From NCBI GenBank assembly GCA_964646815.1, contig CAZYFH010000007.1, positions 1-64,000 on the forward strand: 64,000 nucleotides of DNA, written 5' to 3'. The translations under genes and the position numbers were made by a program. This DNA is from CAZYFH01 sp964646815. GTDB lineage: Bacteria; Acidobacteriota; Vicinamibacteria; Vicinamibacterales; UBA8438. The stretch's first letter is position 1; each line of letters opens with the position of its first letter. The notes beneath the pieces were generated by a model that searched no databases, had not been told where the DNA came from, and saw only the letters and a program-made list of their open reading frames with translations. Positions 9,175 to 17,734 of this stretch are shown piece after piece.

Positions 9175-10134
9175 TCAGCGACCGGCGGCGGCCTCTGCCG
9201 CCTCCGCCTGTCGCGCGCCGGCGAGCATGTTCGCCGCGGCGTAGTTCCCCTCGTGGCACGCGTACTCGAACAGCGGCGCGGCGGTCTTTCGCAGCGACTG
9301 CACCGCGGTCCACGGCGCTGTCCAAGTGGTGGGATCGTCCACGGTGAACGAGTATTCGATCATATCGCCGACACGCGTGAAGCGCTCGACCAGCAGGCGC
9401 GCGTTCCGGCTACCGCCGATGATCAGCAACTCCCGGTCGAAGTTCGTCGTCTCGACAACCAGCGTGTCGCCCTCCCAGTGCCCCCGCGAGTCCCCGAGCC
9501 ACTGACGGATCTCGCCATGGGGACGTCGGTCGAGTGGGATGATGCGCGTGGAGCCCATCATCTCGACAAACATCGCCACGTGATCGGGTGTCTGGAACAG
9601 CTGTACGTTGTTGTTGTACGCCGTGGGATAGATGGGCAGTGCGGTGGTGCCAATGCACCGGTCGAAATAGTTGAGATCTTCGACCTGCTCGAGCGGCCCC
9701 GTCCCGAATGATCCCCCGAACCCAGGCCGCTCCTCGCCTTCGGGTGTCTTCGGTGGCCGGCGCCCGTTCGGCGGATCGACGATGAGCGACGTTCGCCCGT
9801 CCTCCACGACATTCGTCCCGAAGTCGAACCAGAACCGGTTGTAGGCGCCGACGTTGCCGCCCGCTTCAGTCCGTACCGCCTCCGCCGCGTCTGCGGTGCG
9901 ATTCGTTTCTTCGGCTCCCCGCTCGATTTCGGCGACCTCTTCTTCGGTCAGAAACTCCCTGTCGGCCTGTTCCTCTGGGCGTTCCAATGGCGTGAGGGTG
10001 CGGAAGTCCCAGACCCCTCCGAGGTCGGGGTCGCCCCATGGGGTCCGCGGTGTGGTCGCTTGGGCCGCGGCGATCACCGGCGCGAGGAGCACCATTGCAA
10101 CCAGCCCGACGACGTGTCTCTGCCTAGCACTCAT
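9175..10134 (-). CDS. Secreted hypothetical protein, PRTPWGDPDLGGVW family (copy 1)
   Basis: This 319-residue protein has a signal peptide (VAMVLLAPVIAAAQA) and is the first of six paralogues in the window. Shared landmarks in order are TPRTPWGDPDLGGVWDF at the mature N-terminus, VDPPNGRRPP near residue 120, YNNNVQLFQTPDHV, RIIPLDRRPH, WLGDSRGHWEGDTLVVETTNF, a DDPTTWT-PW segment and EYACHEGNY near the C-terminus. The family is frequent in acidobacterial genomes, but I know no assigned function. The start has AGGGGG upstream. The upstream metallo-hydrolase gene on the same strand ends only 14 bases away, suggesting an operon. Confidence 0.85.
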   Translation of the reverse strand: MSARQRHVVGLVAMVLLAPVIAAAQATTPRTPWGDPDLGGVWDFRTLTPLERPEEQADREFLTEEEVAEIERGAEETNRTADAAEAVRTEAGGNVGAYNRFWFDFGTNVVEDGRTSLIVDPPNGRRPPKTPEGEERPGFGGSFGTGPLEQVEDLNYFDRCIGTTALPIYPTAYNNNVQLFQTPDHVAMFVEMMGSTRIIPLDRRPHGEIRQWLGDSRGHWEGDTLVVETTNFDRELLIIGGSRNARLLVERFTRVGDMIEYSFTVDDPTTWTAPWTAVQSLRKTAAPLFEYACHEGNYAAANMLAGARQAEAAEAAAGR

Positions 10135-10148
10135 GGAACCCCCTACGG

Positions 10149-11075
10149 CTATCGGCCCTCGTATACGTATCGCATGATGGTGCTCACCGACTGCGGCGGC
10201 GCACTGAACTCGCTGTAGCGGCTTGGTACCGAGTAGGCGCCCGCTACCTCATCCACACTTTGGCCCGTTGCGATGCCCTGCCGAGCGTTGGCAACGAGAT
10301 CGGTGTAGAACCCACGGTAGTCCACCAGGTCGCTCCACGCCAGCGGCGTGTCCCAGTGGCCGGTGATGATCGTGTCGACGTCAGGGATGCCGGCGATTGC
10401 TTTCGTCAACGTGCGACCGAACTCAATCGCGCTCCCGCCGTTCCCGTCCTCGGCGTCGATGAACGGTAGGGATTTCCCGAGAAACATGTCGCCGGTGTGC
10501 ATCGTGCGCGCCGCCGTGAAGACGACGAACGTATCGCCGTCAGTGTGACCGCGCCCAAAGTAGTAGAGATCGATCTGGTCCGGTCCGCTGAAGAGCGACA
10601 TCCGGTCGGAGAAGGTGGTCGCCGGTAGGTATTTCGCGTTCTCACCCTTGAACGCGTCGCAGTTGGTGACCGGTTGGCAGCTCGCGCGCGCCATGTGGAA
10701 CTTGATGTTTTCGTGCGCGACGTAGTCGACCGTGTCGGGAAACTCGGTGTTGGCGCCGCTGTGATCGAAGTGCGTGTGCGTGTTGATGATGGTTGTCACC
10801 GGTTTGCTGGTGATTTTCCGGACTTCGGCGAGGATGTCGGGCCCGTACCCCGACAGCTTCGTGTCGACGAGGACGACTCCGGTCGCAGTCTCGAAGAGCG
10901 CCGTGTTGCCGCCGGTGCGCATCCCCTCCTCTGTCGGATCCGATCCCAGCATGTAGAGATTGTCGGTGACCTGTTGGACCACGATAGTTTGGCGAGACTG
11001 CCGAGCCTCGTAGCTTGCGACAACCAGGATGACTCCGACCAGCGTCAGACTCGACAAACACAGACTGCGTTTCAT
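10149..11075 (-). CDS. Secreted metallo-beta-lactamase-fold hydrolase
   Basis: The protein has 308 residues when started at ATG 11075, where GAGGT lies 7 bases upstream and the first residues form a signal peptide (MKRSLCLSS, then a hydrophobic run). An in-frame ATG 66 bases further out gives an implausible leader. The metal site motif HTHFDHSG is clear. Further ligands probably lie in HTDGDTFVV and TGHWDTPL. The lipoprotein- and glyoxalase-like arrangement suggests a periplasmic hydrolase, but the substrate is unknown, and beta-lactamase activity should not be assumed from the fold. It is probably co-transcribed with the downstream secreted-family gene. Confidence 0.87.
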   Translation of the reverse strand: MKRSLCLSSLTLVGVILVVASYEARQSRQTIVVQQVTDNLYMLGSDPTEEGMRTGGNTALFETATGVVLVDTKLSGYGPDILAEVRKITSKPVTTIINTHTHFDHSGANTEFPDTVDYVAHENIKFHMARASCQPVTNCDAFKGENAKYLPATTFSDRMSLFSGPDQIDLYYFGRGHTDGDTFVVFTAARTMHTGDMFLGKSLPFIDAEDGNGGSAIEFGRTLTKAIAGIPDVDTIITGHWDTPLAWSDLVDYRGFYTDLVANARQGIATGQSVDEVAGAYSVPSRYSEFSAPPQSVSTIMRYVYEGR

Positions 11076-11617
11076 TGTGTGGACCTCGACAGCCAGCCAT
11101 TGACCGCGCATACATCCTGTTCCGCGTGTCTCACACTGCAACTCCAGATTGGTCTTACTCCGCGGTGACTATACTGCACGTTAGTATGATGAACAGGTCA
11201 ACGACTGCGCCTATTGGTGCGGGCCGGGTCACGACGGACGACATCGCCAACGCTCTGCGCGCGATAGACGAACACACTACTGGGAGTAAGGGTTTCGACG
11301 GGGGTCTGATAGTCTGCCTCTGTGTGCTACTGAGCCTGCTGGCCGTAGTCACGGCCCCACTCCGTGGTCGGACGTCGCGGGAGCTATTTCCGCACACACC
11401 CGACCGTGGCCGCACCGTCGTCGAGTACGAAGACGACGCCATCCAGTGTCGTAGCGGCGTATAACTACTCCCAGCGGAACATTGACGGCCATGCGCACCA
11501 TGACGCCGCGGTCACGCTCCCGACCGTTGCGCCGGTTCCCGCGTCGTCCAGAACTCGTTCGCTTGCAACCTACGCAGCACGGCCGCCGCTCGATCGACGG
11601 CCGATGGAGATGATCAT
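11076..11617. other. Intergenic stretch before the RND efflux genes
   Basis: These 542 bases separate the divergent metallo-hydrolase and efflux genes and should hold promoters for both. The only possible gene is a weak 92-codon frame at 11186-11464. No tRNA, strong terminator or clear operator was found. Confidence 0.55.
11186..11464 (+). CDS. Possible small single-span membrane protein, unrecognised
   Basis: This open frame of 92 codons starts at tandem ATGs. First codon positions are purine-rich and third positions GC-leaning, as in real genes here. It has a charged N-terminal third (TTDDIANALRAIDEH), one hydrophobic segment (LIVCLCVLLSLLAVV) near residues 45-60 and a polar tail. I do not recognise it. 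There is no good ribosome-binding site, and an opposite-strand frame covers much of the same DNA, so it may be spurious. Confidence 0.3.
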   Translation: MMNRSTTAPIGAGRVTTDDIANALRAIDEHTTGSKGFDGGLIVCLCVLLSLLAVVTAPLRGRTSRELFPHTPDRGRTVVEYEDDAIQCRSGV

Positions 11618-12847
11618 ATGTGTCGATGGCGACCGTTCGTCTGGTCGTTCGGCGTTTGTGTGCTGCTGGCGGATCAGGCCTCCGCGCAAATGCTCACCGA
11701 GACGGAGGCGCTCGCGCGGATGCGGATGGAGCATCCGCAAGTGCGCGTCCTGCGTTTCACGGTGCGCCAGGCCGAGGCAGAGGCGCGTGAGCGCCGCCAG
11801 CTGGCGAACCCGACCCTGAGCTACACGCGGGAGGACGCCGGCCTGAGTGTGGACACGTTCCTCCTCGTGACGCAGCAGCTCCCGGTTCGTGGCCGGCCGG
11901 GGCTCCTGGGTGAGGCCGCCGACCACGCGGTCACAGCTGCCCAGGCCAATACCGATGCCGAGCTGCTAGCGTTCGACGCGATGGCGCGCGTGGCCTTCTT
12001 CGACCTGCTGCTGGCCCAGGAACGTTTCGCTACGCTGGAGGACGGCCTGACCGATCTCGGCGCGGTCGTCGACGTGCTGCGCGCGCGTGAGGCGGAAGGC
12101 GAGGGGTCGCGGTTCGACCGGTTGCGCGCGGAACGCGAGGTCACCGAGATCGAAACCGACCTCGAGGCGGCCGCGATTGGTCGCGTTGGAGCGCAGGCAC
12201 GGCTCGCCTCGTTCTTCGCCCCCGGAACGGACCCCGTGGGGCTACGTGCCGCCGGTCGCCTGGTGGATGGCGGCACCGTGAGCGACGTTAGTGCGCTTCT
12301 GGTCGAAGCCCGCGCGCTTCGGCCGGACTATCGCGCCCTGACGCTGAGCGCTGCGCGCTGGGAGACCGAGCGGCGCGCGGCCGGACGTCTTCGGTTTCCG
12401 GGGGCGTCGGTCACCGCCGGGTTGAAGCGTAGTGGACCAGCGGCCGCGAGGGACACGGGCTATGCCGTGACCGCCACGGTCGCGTTGCCCCTCTTTAACC
12501 GTGGTGATGCACAGGTCGCGAGAGCGGAGGCTGCGCGAGCGCGCGTGGATGCGGAGCAGCAGGCGCTCGGGGCGCGTATTGACGGTGAGGTCCGCGTCGC
12601 GCATGCTGCCGCCTCCCGATACCGCGACCTGGTCGACCGTTATCAGGCAGGCTCCGTAGACCGGGCCGACGACTTGGCGGCCATCGCCACCGCGGCGTAC
12701 GAAGAAGGCGAGTTCGGAATCCTCGAGCTGCTCGACGCGCATCGGGCGACGCTCAGCGCTCGGGTTCGTCTCTTGGAGTTGTCGGCCGCGGCCCGTCGGG
12801 CCGCTATCGAGCTCGATCGTGCGGTGGGTCGGGAGGTCACGCCATGA
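11618..12847 (+). CDS. TolC-family outer-membrane efflux protein (CzcC-like)
   Basis: This 409-residue protein has a signal peptide ending near ASAQ, then long amphipathic alanine- and arginine-rich helices typical of outer-membrane efflux proteins. PTLSYTREDAG and the LPVRGRPG-type segment after the first beta hairpin match the CzcC branch. Two repeated halves of about 190 residues are apparent. It would form the trimeric channel of the tripartite RND pump encoded downstream. The stop overlaps the adaptor start by four bases (ATGA), showing coupled translation. A GGAG lies 8 bases before the ATG. Confidence 0.9.
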   Translation: MCRWRPFVWSFGVCVLLADQASAQMLTETEALARMRMEHPQVRVLRFTVRQAEAEARERRQLANPTLSYTREDAGLSVDTFLLVTQQLPVRGRPGLLGEAADHAVTAAQANTDAELLAFDAMARVAFFDLLLAQERFATLEDGLTDLGAVVDVLRAREAEGEGSRFDRLRAEREVTEIETDLEAAAIGRVGAQARLASFFAPGTDPVGLRAAGRLVDGGTVSDVSALLVEARALRPDYRALTLSAARWETERRAAGRLRFPGASVTAGLKRSGPAAARDTGYAVTATVALPLFNRGDAQVARAEAARARVDAEQQALGARIDGEVRVAHAAASRYRDLVDRYQAGSVDRADDLAAIATAAYEEGEFGILELLDAHRATLSARVRLLELSAAARRAAIELDRAVGREVTP

Positions 12848-14409
12848 ACGCGACGAGTGCCACCGACGAGCGTCCGTGGACGGTCCCTCTCCCCGCACTC
12901 GTCCTTCTTGGTGCGGCGGCGTGCGCCGGTTCGGAGCCGGCGGCGTTGGACGTGGTCGAGGCGTCACCACCCGTCGTTGAGACTCGGTGGACGACACGAA
13001 GTGAGCTGTTCGTGGAATACCCCCCGCTCGTGGAGGGGCAGACGAGCAGGTTCGCGATCCATTTCACCGATCTCGGGTCGTTCGAGCCCGTACGGGCGGG
13101 CCGAGCGGTGGTGCATCTCCGCGGTGGTCAGAACGATGCGCAGGAGTTCTCCGTGGAGGCGCCTGGCCGTCCAGGGATTTTCGGTGTCGACGTCACGCCC
13201 GCACGAGCCGGCCGATTTCGGCTCGAGCTGGTGCTGGACGCGCCTGGGCTCGTGGACCGGCACGAGCTGGGAGAGGTGACCGTGCTAGATGCGTCCGATG
13301 TGGTTGCGCCCGCGGCGACCCAGGACCCGGCGAACGTTGCGATTCCGTTCCTCAAGGAGCAGCAGTGGGCGCTCGACTTCGCCACGGCGTCCGCCGAGCG
13401 CCGCCAGATAGGCGAGAGCCTGGATTTACCTGCAGAGGTCGAGCCGCGCACGGGTGGTCAGGTCGACGTGACGACACCGGTGGCCGGCCGGCTCACAGAG
13501 GACCTGCCTCCACGCGCCGTCGGGTCGGCGGTATCCCGCGGCGACACGCTGGCCGAGGTCGTGCCCCACAGCGGACACGGCGAGGACCGACCGGCGCTCG
13601 AGCTGGCGGTGGCAGAAGCGCGCGACGCCCAGGAGCTGGCGCGGGCGGAGCGAGCCCGTGTCGATCGGCTCGTCGAGGTCGGCGCGCTGCCTGCGCGCCG
13701 TCAGCTCGAGGTACGCCTGGCCGAGCAGACAGCCGAGGCGCGTGTCCGTGCGGCAGCAGCGCATCTGTCGCAGCTCGACGCTACGCGGATGGGCAAAGGC
13801 GAGGCCGGGCGCGACATCCGTTTCGTGCTCCGTGCGCCGATGAGCGGTGTCGTTGCCGCCTCTGACGCCACGCCCGGCGCGAGCGTCGACGAGGGGACGC
13901 GGCTCTTTCGGCTCGTCGCCATCGATCGGGTGCACATCGTAGGCTCGCTTCCGGAGGCGGCACTGTCACGCGTCGACGAGCTCGTCGGCGCCGAGTTGGA
14001 AGTCCCGGGTCGTGCCGGATCGATCGCCCTCAACCGATTGGTTGCCGTCGGTCGTGTGCTGGACCCCGCGGCGCGGACCGTGCCCATCATCTACGAGCTC
14101 GCCGACCCCGACCGACGGCTTGCCATCGGACAGGCGGTGACCCTGCGCGTCTTTGTGTCGGCAACCACGGATGCCGTCACGGTGCCGGACAGCGCCATTG
14201 TCGACGATGGGGGACAACCAGTTGTGTTCGTGCAGGTAGGGGGTGAGGACTTCGAGCGACGTGGAGTTGCGCTCGGCAATCGCGAGTCTGGGCTGGTGCA
14301 AATCACGGGCGATGTCACGCCGGGTGAGCGTGTTGTCGTGCGTGGCGCGTCGTTTATCCGTTTGGCGGCCCTCTCGCCCCAGGCCCCGGCTCACGGACAC
14401 TCCCATTAG
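12844..14409 (+). CDS. RND efflux periplasmic adaptor (CzcB-like)
   Basis: This 521-residue membrane-fusion protein has a hydrophobic leader ending in GAAACAG, a weak lipobox-like site. The extra N-terminal domain at about residues 45-150 (LFVEYPPLVEG, HFTDL) is typical of metal-type CzcB adaptors. A biotinyl/lipoyl-like hairpin (VTTPVAGRL, then APMSGVVAASDATPG) brackets an alpha-helical arm, followed by beta-barrel segments. The C-terminus ends HGHSH, a short histidine-rich tail that could bind metal. Coupled by ATGA overlap to the outer-membrane gene, it should bridge pump and channel. Metal-ion export is inferred from family resemblance only. Confidence 0.9.
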   Translation: MNATSATDERPWTVPLPALVLLGAAACAGSEPAALDVVEASPPVVETRWTTRSELFVEYPPLVEGQTSRFAIHFTDLGSFEPVRAGRAVVHLRGGQNDAQEFSVEAPGRPGIFGVDVTPARAGRFRLELVLDAPGLVDRHELGEVTVLDASDVVAPAATQDPANVAIPFLKEQQWALDFATASAERRQIGESLDLPAEVEPRTGGQVDVTTPVAGRLTEDLPPRAVGSAVSRGDTLAEVVPHSGHGEDRPALELAVAEARDAQELARAERARVDRLVEVGALPARRQLEVRLAEQTAEARVRAAAAHLSQLDATRMGKGEAGRDIRFVLRAPMSGVVAASDATPGASVDEGTRLFRLVAIDRVHIVGSLPEAALSRVDELVGAELEVPGRAGSIALNRLVAVGRVLDPAARTVPIIYELADPDRRLAIGQAVTLRVFVSATTDAVTVPDSAIVDDGGQPVVFVQVGGEDFERRGVALGNRESGLVQITGDVTPGERVVVRGASFIRLAALSPQAPAHGHSH

Positions 14410-14494
14410 CTGTCTTAACTGCAAGGAACTAGTGCGAGTGATTCAACATCTGCCGAAGACAGCAGGCGCGCACAGCGCGCCTCGCGACCGCGGA

Positions 14495-14567
14495 GCGGGG
14501 CACTCGGGGTCCCCGCCCCTCGACCACGGCTCGGGGCGAAGCCCCATCTAAGCTTTCGGCGAAGCTT
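14495..14567. repeat. Three consecutive hairpins before the RND pump gene
   Basis: Three stems lie in the 168-base gap between adaptor and pump. GCGGGG/CCCCGC spans 14495-14516, GGGGC-GAA-GCCCC spans 14533-14545, and AAGCTT paired with AAGCTT spans 14550-14567, ending 10 bases before the pump ATG. They may attenuate or terminate transcription between the genes or affect mRNA stability. Confidence 0.5.
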
Positions 14568-14577
14568 CACATAAATA

Positions 14578-17500
14578 ATGCTCGACGGGCTCATTCAGTG
14601 GTCGATTCGCAACCGGCTGGTCGTGCTGGCCCTCGCCGCTGCCTTCCTCCTGTCGGGTGGGTATATGGCGACGCAGGTGCCGGTCGATGTGCTCCCGGAC
14701 CTCACCGCACCGACCGTGACGGTGTTGGTCGAGGGTCACGGAATGGCGCCGACGGACATGGAAGCGCTGGTCACCTTTCCGATCGAGGCGGCCGTCAACG
14801 GTGCGTCTCGCGTGCGGCGCGTGCGCTCGGCCACCGCCGTTGGGATCGCGGTCGTCTGGGTGGACTTCGACTGGGGGGAGGACATCCATCGCGCTAGGCA
14901 GACGGTGACCGAGAAGCTGACGGCGGTTGTCGCGTCGTTGCCTGACGAGGTCGAGCCACCGGTGCTGGCGCCGCTCTCGTCGATCATGGGCGAGATCATG
15001 TTCGTGGCGCTCGAGTCCGATGACCACACTCCGCTCGATCTGCGGACCACGGCCGACGTCCTCGTCCGGCGGCGACTGCTGGCCACGCCGGGCGTGTCGC
15101 AGGTCACCGTCATCGGCGGCGATCGGCGCCAGTTCGAGGTGTTGGTCGACCCCGAGCGGCTGGCTAACTACGGCGTGGCGCTGAGCGCGGTCGAGGATGC
15201 GCTACGTCGGGCGAACCGGAATACCTCTGCCGGATTCCGCGAGGCCGGCGGATTGGAGTACCTCATCCAGGGCGTCGGTCGGCTGCGCGACCTCGAAGGG
15301 ATCGGCGCGACGGTTATCGGCACGCGCGAGACCCAGCCGATCCGTGTGCGGGACGTCGCCGAAGTACGGGTAGGCGAGGCGCTCAAACGCGGTGATGCGT
15401 CGCACAACGGCGAGCCGGCCGTCATCCTCGGCATCCAACGCCAGCCCGACATCAACACGCTGCTGTTGACGCGCCAGCTCGAGGCAGTGCTCAACGAGAT
15501 CCAGATAGACCTCCCGGCGGGAATGCGGCTGGACTCGCGGCTGTTTCGTCAGGCGGATTTCATCGAGCTCGCACTCCGAAACCTAACGGACGCGCTGCGC
15601 GACGGCGTCCTGCTGGTGGTGCTGGTGACCCTTGTGTTCCTCGCCAACGCGCGTGCAAGCGCCATCATTCTGCTCGCGATCCCATTGTCGCTGCTGGTAG
15701 CGGTCGTCGGTCTCCGCTTCGCGGGATTGTCGATCAATAGCATGACGCTTGGCGGCATGGCCATCGCCGTCGGTGCGCTCGTCGACGACGCCATCATCGA
15801 CGTCGAGAATGTTTCGCGGCGGTTGCGAGAGAACGCCGCCCTGCCGGCGACGGCGCGCCGCCCGGCGCTGGAGGTGGTCTTTCGCGCGAGTCGCGAGATC
15901 AGAAGCACCATCGTCTTCGCGACGTTGATCGTGATGCTGGTGTTCCTGCCGCTGTTCTTTCTCGCTGGTGTCGAGGGGAGGTTGCTGCAGCCGCTCGGCT
16001 TCGCCTATCTCGTTTCGCTCGCCGCGTCGCTGGTCGTTGCCCTCTCCGTGACGCCTGCGCTGTGCGCGTATCTGCTGCCCGGCGCGCGGAGCATGCGGCA
16101 CGGCCGGGAGCCGGCGCTGACGAGCGCGCTGAAGCGAGGTTACGCGCGAGCATTGCCGTCCGTGCTGCGCCACCCGCGGCTGGTCATGTACGCGGCCGCG
16201 CTGCTGCTCGCGGGCGCCGTGGCCACGACACCTCGCATGGGCCGAGCGTTCCTCCCGGCGTTCAATGAGGGCTCGCTCGTGATCAGCGCGGTCACGCTGC
16301 CGGGCACGAGTCTGGCGGAGTCGAACGCGCTCGGCAGCGCCATCGAGCGCCTATTGCTCGACGTGCCGGAGGTGGCGGCGACCGCCAGACGCACTGGACG
16401 AGCCGAGCTCGACGAGCACGTGCAGGGGGTCGAATCGGCGGAGATCGATGTGCGGCTCGAGCCTAATGGTCGACCCCGCGCCGTCGTCGTGAAGGAGATT
16501 CGCGACCGGTTGTCGCTTGTCCCGGGCACGAACATCACCGTGGGTCAGCCGATTTCGCATCGGATCGACCACATGCTCTCAGGAGCTCGCGCCAACGTGG
16601 CCGTAAAGATTTTCGGTGACGACCTTGGGGTCCTGCGCGCACTCGGTGGCCAGGCTGTCGCGGTGATGCAAGGCATCCCGGGACTCGTCGACCTGGCGCT
16701 GGAACCGCAGGCGGATATCCCGACCGTGCGTGTTGACTTCGACCGGGCCGCGCTTGCTCGACACGGATTGCCGGCCGGTCAGGCCGCGGTGACGTTGGAA
16801 ACCGCGCTGCTTGGCCGCGAGGTTGGCCAGATCATCGAGGGCCAGATGATGTTTCCGCTGGTGATGCGCTACACGCCGAGGGACCTCACCGATCTTGACG
16901 CGATGTGGCAGACGCGGATCGATATGCCGGCCGGTGCCCGCGTGCCGCTCGGGAGCCTCGCCGATATCGTGGAAGACCGCGGGCCGAATTTCATCGGTCG
17001 CGAGAACGTGCAACGGCGCATCGTCGTCACGTCGAATGTGGCAGGGCGAGACCTTGGAGGCGTCGTGACCGACATCCGCGAGCGCGTGGCGGCCGGCGTC
17101 ACGCTTCCCGATGGCTACCGCGTCGAGTACGGCGGACAGTTCGAGGCCGAAACCGCGGCGTTTCGGATCCTCGTGAGTCTTGGGGTCGGCGCCGTTACCG
17201 GCGTCTTCCTCCTCCTGGTCAGCGCGTTCCGATCGGTGCGTGACGCCGCGATTGTCATGATCAATCTCCCGCTGGCGTTGATCGGCGGTGTCGCCGGCGT
17301 GTTCCTTGGTGGTGGCGTGCTGTCGATCGCTGCGCTGATTGGATTTATCTCGCTCTTCGGTATCGCGACTCGCAATGGGATCATGTTGGTTTCCCATATC
17401 AGGCGCTTGCGCGAGGACGAAGGGATGACGGATGTTCGCGAGGCGGTGATCCAAGGATCCGTCAATCGCCTTGTCCCGATCCTGATGACCGCGATGTCGA

Positions 17501-17703
17501 CCGGGCTTGCTCTCGTGCCGGTCGCCCTCGGGGCTGGGGAACCCGGGAGCGAGATTCAGGCGCCGCTTGCCCTCGTGATCGTGTGCGGGCTGGTCTCGTC
17601 GACCGCTCTCAATATGTTCGTCGTGCCGGTGGTGTACTGGGCCAGCGTACGCGGCGGCGATACGTCTGCCGCGGCCTTTGAACGACCCGCCGCACCTCGA
17701 TAA
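14578..17703 (+). CDS. RND-family efflux pump, inner-membrane permease (CusA/CzcA type)
   Basis: This 1041-residue protein has the full RND length. The first transmembrane helix is preceded by MLDGLIQWSIRNRL. Two large periplasmic loops follow helices 1 and 7, and helix 4 carries ALVDDAIIDVEN with the acidic proton-relay residues. The DVLPDLTAPTVTV segment and the PIEAAV-G stretch match the heavy-metal efflux group rather than drug pumps. It works as the proton-driven trimeric pump with the preceding adaptor and channel. Unlike those two genes it is not overlapping: a 168-base gap with three hairpins precedes it, and no clear ribosome-binding site is visible before the ATG. Confidence 0.92.
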   Translation: MLDGLIQWSIRNRLVVLALAAAFLLSGGYMATQVPVDVLPDLTAPTVTVLVEGHGMAPTDMEALVTFPIEAAVNGASRVRRVRSATAVGIAVVWVDFDWGEDIHRARQTVTEKLTAVVASLPDEVEPPVLAPLSSIMGEIMFVALESDDHTPLDLRTTADVLVRRRLLATPGVSQVTVIGGDRRQFEVLVDPERLANYGVALSAVEDALRRANRNTSAGFREAGGLEYLIQGVGRLRDLEGIGATVIGTRETQPIRVRDVAEVRVGEALKRGDASHNGEPAVILGIQRQPDINTLLLTRQLEAVLNEIQIDLPAGMRLDSRLFRQADFIELALRNLTDALRDGVLLVVLVTLVFLANARASAIILLAIPLSLLVAVVGLRFAGLSINSMTLGGMAIAVGALVDDAIIDVENVSRRLRENAALPATARRPALEVVFRASREIRSTIVFATLIVMLVFLPLFFLAGVEGRLLQPLGFAYLVSLAASLVVALSVTPALCAYLLPGARSMRHGREPALTSALKRGYARALPSVLRHPRLVMYAAALLLAGAVATTPRMGRAFLPAFNEGSLVISAVTLPGTSLAESNALGSAIERLLLDVPEVAATARRTGRAELDEHVQGVESAEIDVRLEPNGRPRAVVVKEIRDRLSLVPGTNITVGQPISHRIDHMLSGARANVAVKIFGDDLGVLRALGGQAVAVMQGIPGLVDLALEPQADIPTVRVDFDRAALARHGLPAGQAAVTLETALLGREVGQIIEGQMMFPLVMRYTPRDLTDLDAMWQTRIDMPAGARVPLGSLADIVEDRGPNFIGRENVQRRIVVTSNVAGRDLGGVVTDIRERVAAGVTLPDGYRVEYGGQFEAETAAFRILVSLGVGAVTGVFLLLVSAFRSVRDAAIVMINLPLALIGGVAGVFLGGGVLSIAALIGFISLFGIATRNGIMLVSHIRRLREDEGMTDVREAVIQGSVNRLVPILMTAMSTGLALVPVALGAGEPGSEIQAPLALVIVCGLVSSTALNMFVVPVVYWASVRGGDTSAAAFERPAAPR

Positions 17704-17734
17704 GCTAGCCTGCTAGAGCCACAAAGGAGTAGAG

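Noticed and set aside
8915..9325. Minus-strand frame with a hydrophobic stretch ending in HAATG
   Set aside because: The signal-peptide-like stretch lies near the C-terminus, the rest is arginine-rich, and much of it overlaps the end of the secreted-family gene.
11155..11442. Minus-strand open frame opposite the possible small membrane protein
   Set aside because: It is serine/arginine-rich with no motif and its frame is the complement of the better plus-strand candidate. Neither is certain.
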